A stretch of DNA of 64,000 bases, taken from NCBI RefSeq assembly GCF_000264905.1, contig NW_006763138.1, forward strand, positions 1,505,216 to 1,569,215, read 5' to 3'. The stretch's first letter is position 1; each line of letters begins with the position of its first letter. Below are positions 11,576 through 20,173 of this stretch, piece by piece. The translations under genes and the position numbers were made by a program. The notes under the pieces were generated by a model. It had not been told where the DNA came from. It was given only the letters and a program-made list of their open reading frames with translations, and searched no databases. The stretch is from Stereum hirsutum FP-91666 SS1 (taxonomy: Eukaryota > Basidiomycota > Agaricomycetes > Russulales > Stereaceae).

Positions 11576-14083
11576 CATGTACGCCTGCACGACGAGCATG
11601 TCCCCTCCACAGCCACAGCATGGGCCGACGGGAACGAGAAACTGCAGACCGAGTGGAGCGCGTATATGAGGAACGCATACGCGGGGAGGAAACCGCCTTC
11701 AATTGAGAGTTATACTGTGGGGAAGTTGGAGGAGAGGGCGAGGGAGGCTACGGAGGGGTCATGGTGAGATTTTCCCTCTTCTACTCAGCTCTCAAAGTTG
11801 TGTGCTGATCATTGCGTGTGTTTGCTGTGGCATGTTGGGATTGATGAGTAGCGGCGTACATGTACACGTTCGGCAGCACGGGGTCAAGCTCGACGAATAA
11901 AGCGAATTTGAAGGCGTTGCAGCAGTGGAAGATTATTCCGAGGATGTTGAGGGACGCGTCGACTCGGAGTCTTGAGGTGCGATTGTCTCCCGATTGATCT
12001 CCCACCGCTCCTCCTGCCATTCCATTCGTTCGCTCACTCCTTCAATCCTTACACTTCGATACCCGATGTATATAGACCACCCTCTTCGACAAGACCTACA
12101 AATCGCCGGTCCTCATCGCGCCCGTGGGCGTCCAAGGCATCCTCTATAAAGACGGTGAATTGGCCACTGCGCGCGCGACTGCGAAGGTCGGCTTTTATTT
12201 CTCCCAGTTCCTCTATTTGAACTCGCTTTTGGTCTCGACAAATGGTGTCTTGATTTCATAGACGATGGTTGGACTCGTTGAACGATGACTGATTTCTGTG
12301 AACAACGACTGCAACTCTTTGGACGATAGCTGCAATCTTTGGACCCAAACGGAACTTTTTGGACGACGACCGGATTCATTGAAATGAATTGACCGCTGTG
12401 GCCTGCGTACGACCGTGAACATGAACATGAATATGTAGGTCGGCGTGCCGTTCATCATGAGCACTGCGAGCACAAGGCCGCCGGAGGAGGTCGCGGAGGC
12501 AAATGGAGTGGACGGGGCGAGGTGATATCAGCTTTACAGGTGCGTCACACCTCCCATCGTCTCTATCACTGAAAACATCTTCCTTTTCCCTTTCCCTCTT
12601 CCGCGCCTTCCCCACCCCAAGAATTCGAGTTTTAATTCTGATTTTTGCCATGACTATATTCAACCAGGCCTCAGACCGACGAAATAACTCTCACGCTACT
12701 CTCCTGCGTCAAGAAAGCGGGATTCACGACGCTCGTGGTCACGCTCGATAGGATGCTGCTGGGCTGATGTCCGCGTGACCTCGCCGTTCGCGCCTGGGGT
12801 CGGCATTCAGGTTCGCGTTACTGGTTCACCAGTTCACCAGCGCCTTGTCCTGCGCGCCATCTGGGTGAAAGGACTGAGGTGATGAATCCTGTTGGCCATA
12901 CCTATAGGTCGGGACGTCGGACCCTGTGTTCATGAAGAAGATGGGGCTGGAGGCGAGGACGGGGGAGAGTGCGCCTTACGCGTTCCCGTTCGAACCGGAA
13001 GCGATGGACAAGAAACGGGCAGAAGGTGAGTTTTTTCGTATTCCATCCGACCCATCGCACACCACACGACCCACTGCCTCCTCAAACCATATACTGACAC
13101 GTACCACACAGGCGACCCCGCCGCGATCGAAGGCACCAAGCTCGGCATGGCCTGGCTCGCGGAGACGAACTCGGGTATGTTCAAGACGTGGGGGATGCTC
13201 AAGTTCCTCCGCGATAATTGGGAGGGCCCGATCGTGTTGAAGGGGATACAGAGCGTGGAGGACGCGTTGTTGGCGATGGAGAATGGGATGGATGGGATTG
13301 TCGTTAGCAATCATGGTGCGTTTAATTTTTCTCTTAAATTTGTCTCGGCTTCGGTTTTCTTTACAATTTGGGTGTTGTTGTGTCACGAGGTTCTGGGTTG
13401 ATTCATAGGGGGTTTATTGACATCTACTTTTATTTTATCTTACTTTTCTCCAACGTCGCGACGCGTGTGGCATGGGCGTTCAAATCTCGCCTTTTGGCTT
13501 TCGACTTTCAACCTCACAGGCGGAAGACAAGTCGACGGCGCTATCCCCTCCTTCCTCGCCCTCGAAGAGATCACGGCGAACAAAGAGGTTCGCGACGCGC
13601 AGGAAAGTGGAAAGTTCACCGTGTTGTTCGATAGTGGGATCCGGACGGGTTCGGACGTGTTGAAGGCGATAGCGATGGGGGCGCAAGGAGTTTTATGCAC
13701 GTTTTTTACCCCTTCGAATCAATTCCACGTTCTGACTCGTTTCCTCCATCTCTTCTCTCGCCGTGCGTCATTGCTCAGTGAACCCGCATTCGGTTGATAA
13801 ACGCGGCTCTTTTGATCTCCGTGGACGTATCTTCGTAATTTTGGTTTATGTGGCGCCCGTCGTCTTCCATCGACGTTGCTCCCCGCCACCCGAACACGCA
13901 ATAGTGGCCCGCCCGTTCATGTACGGTCTCGCGATCGACAGCGAACAAGGCGTGGAAGAAGTGTTGAGAGGACTTCTGGCGGACACGGAGATCACGATGG
14001 GTCTGAGTGGGTACAGTAATTTGAAGGAGATATGGGCGAGGAAGGAGCGATTTATGAGAAAGGTGGATGCGAGGTTAGTTTGA
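11576..14083 (+). pseudogene. FMN-dependent 2-hydroxyacid dehydrogenase (lactate monooxygenase-like), copy 2, with two nonsense codons
   Basis: Most of the family fold is readable across short introns. Blocks in order are DGNEKLQTEWSAYMRNAYAG (about 11,620-11,680), AYMYTFGSTG and WKIIPRMLRDAS (11,857-11,975), SPVLIAPVGVQGILYKDGE (about 12,095-12,160) and VGVPFIMSTASTRPPEEV (12,440-12,500). The later ones are MGLEARTGES (about 12,940), IVLKGIQSVEDALLAMENGM (13,230-13,290), SNHG split by an intron from GRQVDGAIPSF, LFDSGIRTGSDVLKAIAMGA, and ARPFMYGLAI to the stop at 14,083. Two conserved Trp codons of the family are TGA (12,523-12,525 and 12,765-12,767). The last intron has a GC donor (GCACGT) where copy 1 has GTACGC. 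The first exon is missing; the AT-rich insert abuts the break. It has probably been inactive for less time than copy 1. Confidence 0.85.
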
Positions 14084-14370
14084 GTAATTTTGCATGGTTT
14101 TAGGAGGCTGTGAGCGGTGAATGGAGGTACGGAAAGAGAGGGATCTTGAAGGATGGAGACTAGACTTCGAAGAGGGGCAGTTTTGTGTGTCCTCTGCCTC
14201 TGCGTTAGCCCAACTGTCAAGTCGCCTAATATTGATGTATGTGTTGTGCAGTCTACATATGAAGCTGTATGTATTGAGAAGAAACGTAACATAACCGTCT
14301 GTAGAAAATGTGTCCATCGATCGATCCCGCGGTACGTGCTGGTGACGAAGAACAATCGACCAGCTCACTG
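14084..14370. other. 3' flank of dehydrogenase copy 2
   Basis: Contains the duplicated tail (about 14,143-14,220) shared with 7979-8055, then the 3' side of the minus-strand TPR gene. No separate gene is seen. Confidence 0.5.
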
Positions 14371-17251
14371 TCACTCTCTGACGAACTCTCTACTGAGTCC
14401 TTCGCCATGCTCCTCTCTGAGTACCTCTGTCTCCTGCACTGAGCCACTCAACTTCTGCTCTTCCAATCGACCCTGCTTCCTATAAATACTTGCAAGGTTC
14501 GATACACTCAGCAACGTGTTGGGATGCGTCGCACCTAACACCCGCGTCATCGCCTTTATCATCGTCACCTGCAGCTTCTCCGCCTCTGTCCACCGGCCCT
14601 GGTTTGAGTATGTCGACGCGAGGTTCCCCATGCTCGCCAGCGTGAAGGGATGCTTCTCACCGAGCACCCGCTTCGTCGTCTCCATCACCATCACCTCCAG
14701 CTTCTCCGCCTCTGCCCACCGGCCCTGATTCCAGTATGTCGACGCGAGGTTCCCCATGCTCGTCAGCGTGTCGGGATGCTCCTCGCCAAGCACCCGCTTC
14801 CTCGTCTCCATCTCCATCACCTCCAGCTTCTCCGCCTCTGCCCACCGGCCCTGATTCCAGTATATCAACGTGAGGTTCCCCATGCTCGTCAGCGTGTCGG
14901 GATGCTCCTCGCCGAGCACCCGCTTCTCCGTCTCTAGCAGTGTCACATGCAGCTCCTGCGCCTCTTTCCACCGGCCCTGGTTCCAGTATGTAGACGCGAG
15001 GTTGCCCATGCTCGTCAGCGTGTGGGGATGCTCCTCGCCGAGCACTCATTTCCATGATCGTCAGCGTGGCGGGATGCTCCTCGCCGAGCACCCGCTTCCT
15101 CGTCTCCATCACCGTCACGTTCAGCTTCTCCGCCTCTGTCCACCGGCCCTGGCTCATGTATGTCGACGCGAGGTTCCCCATGATCGTCAGCGTGGCGGGA
15201 TGCTCCTCGCCGAGCACCCGCTTCCTCGTCTCCATCACCGTCACGTTCAGCTTCTCCGCCTCTGTCCACCGGCCCTGGCTCATGTATGTCGACGCGAGGT
15301 TCCCCATGCTCGCCAGCGTGTCGGGATGCTCCTCGCCGAGCACCCGTTTCTCCGTCTCCGTCACCACCACCTCCAGCTCCTCCGCCTCTTTCCACCGGCC
15401 CTGCTCCCCATATGTAAACGCGAGGTTGCCCATGCTCGTCAGCGTGTGGGGATGCTCCTCGCCGAGCACTCGTTTGCTCTTCTCCGTCACCACCACCTCC
15501 AACTTCTCCGCCTCTTTCCACCGACCCTGGTCCCCATATGCAAACGCAAGGTTGCCCATGCTATTCAGCGTGTCGGAATGCTCCTCGCCCAGCACCTGCT
15601 TTCTCGTCTCCATCACTGCCACCTGCAACTTCTCCGCCTCTGCCCACCGGCCCTGGCATCCATATGTAAATGCAAGGTCCACCATGCTTTTCAGCGTGTC
15701 GGGATGCTCCTCGCCCAGCACCCGCTTCCTCGTCTCCATATGCGTCACCTGCAGCTGCTCCGCCTCAGTCCTCTGATGTTGGTCCTTGTACATCGATGGG
15801 AGGTTCACCTGGCTCGCCAGCGGGGAAGGATGCTCCTCACGGAGCACATGCGGATTCGCCTCCACCCACTGGTCTGCCCTCTGTCGAGAGGCTGTAGACA
15901 AGACACGGATACGACGAAGAAAGCGCAAGTGGGATTCGTCATCTTCCCGATGTTGTGAAGATGGAGCCTTTCGCATGGACGATGATTTTGGTCTGTTCCG
16001 AACTGCTGAGTCGGAGGCTCTGCGGCTGGCCGAGCTTCCGTTGAACTTGGCTGGACGGCTATCAAAATCACCTCCATCGCGATGGTCCATCGGCTGACTG
16101 GGTTCTTTCACTTCTTCGATGGTGCTACTTGATGTCATAAACCAAATTTGGCAGTGTGAACTGATATTCATAATCGTTTGTCGCAACCATGAGCCGTGCA
16201 CAGACCATTGCAAAGTCAAGTCTTATACCTACCAGGTGATTCCGGTCTCGGCGCTCCTCGCATTTTCGAAATCACAGGAAGGGCATATCGTGGTATTGCC
16301 ATTCATTACACGGCTGGAGGGACGTTGAATCCGGGCGTTCATGGAGATGGAGGAGCCGGGCTTGATTGTCCATTCCTCAGGTAATATTTCTACGTTCTCG
16401 GAAGAATATATATCGTAGGACCTGCGCTCGACAAAATGTCGGCCGACTCGATTCCTGAAGTAGAATCTCAGGAAATCGTCAAATTCCTGTGGTCACGGTC
16501 AGCCTGTTAGCGAGTGGTTCTATGGGTTGAAGTCGCCTACCTTCGATGATCCACATAGATCAATAGTCAGGCGGATGTTCTGCCCAAGCATGTCGAGAAA
16601 AATGATAGGTTTATTCGCAGGGTTCAATCCACCCTCCCATGAATAACCAAGGACCTGAGGTATACCCTGCACACAGCGGCTTATCTCAAGGATTGTGATA
16701 TGTGAAAATTGGACAACATCATTGATGTGAGTGACAGTGATGCTATATGGGTAGATTGAGTATAAGTTACCGAGGAACACAAGGTCACTAAAAGCATTGA
16801 CGTACGTGTTTGAAACCTCCAGCAACAACTTGATCATCCTGCTCTGCTCGGAGAGTCTCCTTCGCGCCTCGACAAGATAGTCAACCTTGAAAATTCCCCA
16901 GCCAATCTTCCTCCAAGAGTCGATCACCATCCTTCTCGTCCCTCCCTTCTTCAAGCTGTCCCGAAACTTGAAGATCTTGGAATCCAGTTCAGCGATGATG
17001 TTCCTCGAGTTATGGACACATTGTTGAATAGCAAGGCGGGCTTCTTGCGAAATAGGTGATGTGTCCTTGAGCTGGGAAACGCCGAGCACTAGGGAAAGAG
17101 CGACTCTCGAGGTATCCAACTCAGATATCAGTTGCTGATACTCCGCTGAAGCCCCCGCGCTCTCTCCAAGCAGTTTTCGAACATTATTTGTGATTTGAAG
17201 AATAGAAAGGATGTCGCCAAACGAGCCAAACGTGAAAGCGACGACGGACAT
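14371..17251 (-). pseudogene. Ubiquitin-like domain + TPR array protein, frameshifted in the array
   Basis: Exons read 17,251-16,541, 16,486-16,233 and 16,127 onward. The start MSVVAFTFGSFGDI is typical of a fungal N-terminal helical domain (about residues 1-200). A fungal ubiquitin-like (ULD-type) domain follows, beginning PIIFLDMLGQNIRLTIDLC and continuing across the first intron as FDDFLRFYFRNRVGRHFVER. A CPSC pair comes next. From about 15,844 there are 42-residue kinesin-light-chain-type TPRs of the LGEEHPDTLTSMGNLASTY kind. After about six repeats, one unit is about 80 bp short (junction about 15,047-15,055), which shifts the frame. TPRs continue in the new frame to a stop at 14,371. 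There is no NB-ARC domain, so this is an adaptor- or sensor-like relative of the NLR genes. It could be a pseudogene, a recent allele or an assembly error. Confidence 0.75.
15055..15306. repeat. Two identical 126-bp TPR units
   Basis: 15,055-15,180 and 15,181-15,306 are identical base for base, while other units in the array differ. This indicates very recent unit duplication, directly beside the frameshifting short unit. Confidence 0.9.
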
Positions 17252-17423
17252 CGAGGGCAAGAACAAGGTAGGGTTTACTGGGAAAGCAGTGCTACTGTTC
17301 GTATGCGACCGCTCCCCTGCTTGATTCGAACCGGCAATTGCGCGGAGTTCGCACGCATGGGAATCCCTGGACAATACTAACGCCCATACTACCAAGAAAA
17401 GTGGCAGTGAAGATACCATATTA

Positions 17424-17524
17424 GAGAGGTTGCGCCATGATGAAATTCACCATTGGAGCGCCCGCCAAAGTGGGGTGGTCGCGAGCCAAACCGAATAGTG
17501 AATTTCCCCATAGCGCAACCTCTC
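17424..17524. mobile_element. 101-bp MITE-like hairpin with TA target duplication
   Basis: The ends GAGAGGTTGCGC (17,424-17,435) and GCGCAACCTCTC (17,513-17,524) are perfect inverted repeats. The match continues imperfectly inward to about 33 bp (both arms contain GAAATTCAC or its complement). Both sides are flanked by TA (17,422-17,423 and 17,525-17,526), as for Tc1/mariner-type insertions. It sits 173 bp upstream of the start of the ubiquitin-like/TPR gene. Confidence 0.85.
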
Positions 17525-17526
17525 TA

Positions 17527-18343
17527 TTTGTGTACCCAGAGTTAAGTATAGACCGAGGTGCGTAAGGAAGTATATTAATCAACCCGCTGAAAGCCAAAGT
17601 ACTAAGCAGAATTTTGCGCATACATTTCTGAGGGGATGAAACTGCCGGCACAAGAATGAGGACAGAGACTCGGAAGGATTGCGAACTTGAAATGACTTCA
17701 AGTCACGATGGTCGAGGGGACTGGCGGCAAGTTCCGGAAATCGGGATCTTCGAACACGAGGTTCCGTTCAGCCTCAGGCTGAGTACAAATTCGGACGACA
17801 GTTGCCAGTGCTTCACTTTCTATGTACCCCGAAAATCGACAAAGATCTCAGGTGCAAAATACACTACATACTTAGTGCATACGAGTAAGCGCAACAAAAT
17901 CTTCGCGCATCAGCCCTTTCTCCAAGTCCTGGACCAGCAAAGGCTCTTCGAGTATCGGCCCCCACGACCTGTGCATGGATGCCTTCAGCGTTAATATCCT
18001 TGAACCTCCCAGCACCCAACCCAGCCAACGTCCCCCGACACATATTTTGGTATACTCAATCCCAGCCTCTTCATAGTCTGCATCTTGGCAGCAAACTCTT
18101 CCACCGCGTAGCTCTCGAAATTGCCATCGTGCGTCATCGTGCGCTTCATCCTTCACTCCCACAACTGCCTTCATCTTCTTTGCTTTCTGTCATTGCCTTT
18201 GCCTCTCTCATAATACCTCCGTATTATCTACATTCAACTATACTTCCCGGCTCAATCCCGGCTGCGACTCCCTTCGTGACGTGGTTCGAACTTAGCAGCT
18301 CCAGAAAACGACGCCGTCACCGTAGATGGTGCGAGAAAGTACT
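17527..18343. other. Stretch without a convincing gene
   Basis: Short open frames exist on both strands (for example plus 17,979-18,437, which reads through the hAT element edge). None has a domain or convincing splice series. It is probably non-coding. Confidence 0.4.
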
Positions 18344-18351
18344 TGTCGGAT

Positions 18352-18944
18352 CAAGGGGAGCTGAGATCCTGAATGAAACACCGGGAGTCGATTTTTTTTT
18401 AAGGGAGGCGAGGGGTGAACTAACTAACTGTAATTAATATTTAAATGATTTAAATAATATTTCTGAGCCAATCAGAAGAATCTTCGCTCTTTATTTCTTT
18501 TGGGGAATGAGGTATAAGTGATTTATAATCAGTCTATCATTCAATCTGCACTTGAATTAGGCTAGGTTATGTTCGCCGTTGACGTCAATCTTCCCCTGCC
18601 CTAGCCTCTGAGCCCAAGCCTTATGCTTCTATATTTCCGTGATGCATGGCTGCTGAGTTACGCTCAATTTACCAGTCTGAGCTTTGCGTAAGACTGTCCA
18701 GCGGTTGAACTCTTAATTATTTCACTCTAGTTTTGACCCAGACATTGACATTTTACCCACAAAATGGTTCTATAATAATCCAACTAGCATCAGCACATGA
18801 TACCTACATCACTCCCAGCCCAACATATTATTTTGGCTATTTTTCGTGATTTTCTGGGTGGGGTCCAAAAAATTTTTCAGAGGCCCGAGGGCCTAACTAA
18901 CTAACCAGGTCCCGGTTATTCATTATATTTGTCAGCTCCCCTTG
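18352..18944. mobile_element. 593-bp non-autonomous hAT-type element
   Basis: The terminal inverted repeats are CAAGGGGAGCTGA (18,352-18,364) and TCAGCTCCCCTTG (18,932-18,944). Partial matching extends inward (AATGAA and ACCGGGA in both arms). The flanks are a perfect 8-bp direct duplication TGTCGGAT (18,344-18,351 and 18,945-18,952), the length made by hAT transposases. The interior is AT-rich with CTAACTAACT motifs near both ends and no coding capacity. Confidence 0.92.
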
Positions 18945-19319
18945 TGTCGGATCGAGTGAGTGGTCACTCGCATCATGGAAGAATCGTCTGCGGCCTACTC
19001 GTACCTCCCCCACTGACGCCTAGACCGAGGGAAAATCTCGATCCATGATCAACATCCTTCCATCCACGACACTTCAACACCGTCTAGAAAAAGATTCGAC
19101 GAAATCACCATACGTCCTGGCCAAGGCCTCGCTTAACTTCCCGTCGAGTTTGATTGTGGACTTTTTGCATGTGAGGCACATCAGGAAACCACCCCCCTCC
19201 TGAGAGCTCCTAAAATGGCCTAATTTGCAAGGATTAGCCCTAATCTGAATTAGGACTCAGAAGTTTACCCCCCCTCTAATGGCCGTCTAATTAGCGGGGG
19301 TTAGCCCTAATTTCAGCTA

Positions 19320-19585
19320 CTGTAGTTTTTCGACCAAGTGTTCGTGGGATAATTATGTCAGCCGTGACCACCGCTGGGCCACGGTTCGTTCGGGCGGGCC
19401 ACGCGTGACGAACAAGCGGAATTGTTCGCATTAGTTCCCAAAAATTGAATTTTGGGTGATTTTCAGCGCAGATTCGTCACGATTTTCTGTTCGTGAACCC
19501 GTGTGTATGCGTGACCCCGGGACCAAAACTGTTCGCCGACGCCCTCTGCGTGATGCGTGACGAACACTTGGTCGAAAAACTACAG
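19320..19585. mobile_element. 266-bp MITE with perfect 26-bp terminal repeats and TA duplication
   Basis: The left arm 19,320-19,345 begins CTGTAGTTTTTCGACC. The right arm 19,560-19,585 is its exact complement over 26 bp. TA flanks both ends (19,318-19,319 and 19,586-19,587). The perfect arms suggest recent insertion. There is no coding sequence; it is a Tc1/mariner-like MITE. Confidence 0.93.
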
Positions 19586-19838
19586 TAAAATGCTCGTACA
19601 TAGCTGCCAGCCCTACCCTCCTGTGCTATGGATTAATTCCTCATTTTATTCACGCTTCAGGGCTCGGATATAACAGGGGATCCATAAACATTTTATTTCT
19701 GCGTGCTCAATGTACAGTAGCATACATTCTGGCTAGGGTACACTATAGACTACATAATCTCGCGCGTACAAATCAGGACGCAGGCGAACTCGCAGAAGGA
19801 CAACCCAAAAGCATTCAGTTCGAACCTGAGAGACTCAC

Positions 19839-20173
19839 GCAAAATGTCTCACGGCCACCGGCTTTTCAGCGTGTACACTACAGAACAGGCAAACGTGTCT
19901 CGAGAGAAAGATAGTATGGAAAAAAGGGAAAGAAGGGAGGGACTTACGAGGAAGCAAAGCCTGTCCTAGGCGGGGTCTTCTGCACACAGAAAAATCATAT
20001 TAGTGAAGAAGACGTGGGAGCACTCACCTCTGCGTTCATCTCGCAACATTGCGCCCGCTCGAATACGCTATCACTCGATCACTGAATCTTTGCGAGAATG
20101 TTGGAGGCTAGGTCAGCACGAAGGCATAAGATAGAGATATAGCGAACAGAAAAGGAGCACTCAGCAAGTTCAT
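19839..20173 (-). other. Possible spliced transcript with very short exons (small secreted peptide or non-coding RNA)
   Basis: On the minus strand, clean donor/acceptor pairs would define exons at 20,107-20,028 (80 nt), 19,979-19,948 (32 nt) and 19,877-19,839 (39 nt). The introns would be 48 and 70 nt, with donors GTGAGT, GTAAGT and again GTGAGT at the end of the third exon. Just upstream, an ATG at 20,173 opens a 21-codon signal-peptide-like frame (hydrophobic core LLSAPFLFAISLSYAFVL) that stops at a TAG at 20,108-20,110. I cannot join these into a long reading frame, so the transcript may be non-coding or decayed. Confidence 0.35.

Noticed and set aside
12523..12767. RIP-type mutation as the cause of the TGG-to-TGA changes
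   Set aside because: Any TGG-to-TGA change is a CpC-context event on the other strand, not the CpA context of classical RIP. The surrounding sequence is not depleted of CpA or biased to TpA, so there is no positive evidence.
14870..15958. Long plus-strand open frame (362 codons) opposite the TPR array, and similar antisense frames across 26-28.8 kb
   Set aside because: They follow the 126-bp period of the minus-strand TPR code. Their translations are repetitive His/Pro/Arg-rich strings with no domain, and they arise from codon bias on the real strand.
17310..17345. GATTCGAACC word resembling a tRNA T-loop
   Set aside because: No pairing T stem, anticodon arm or acceptor stem can be drawn around it.
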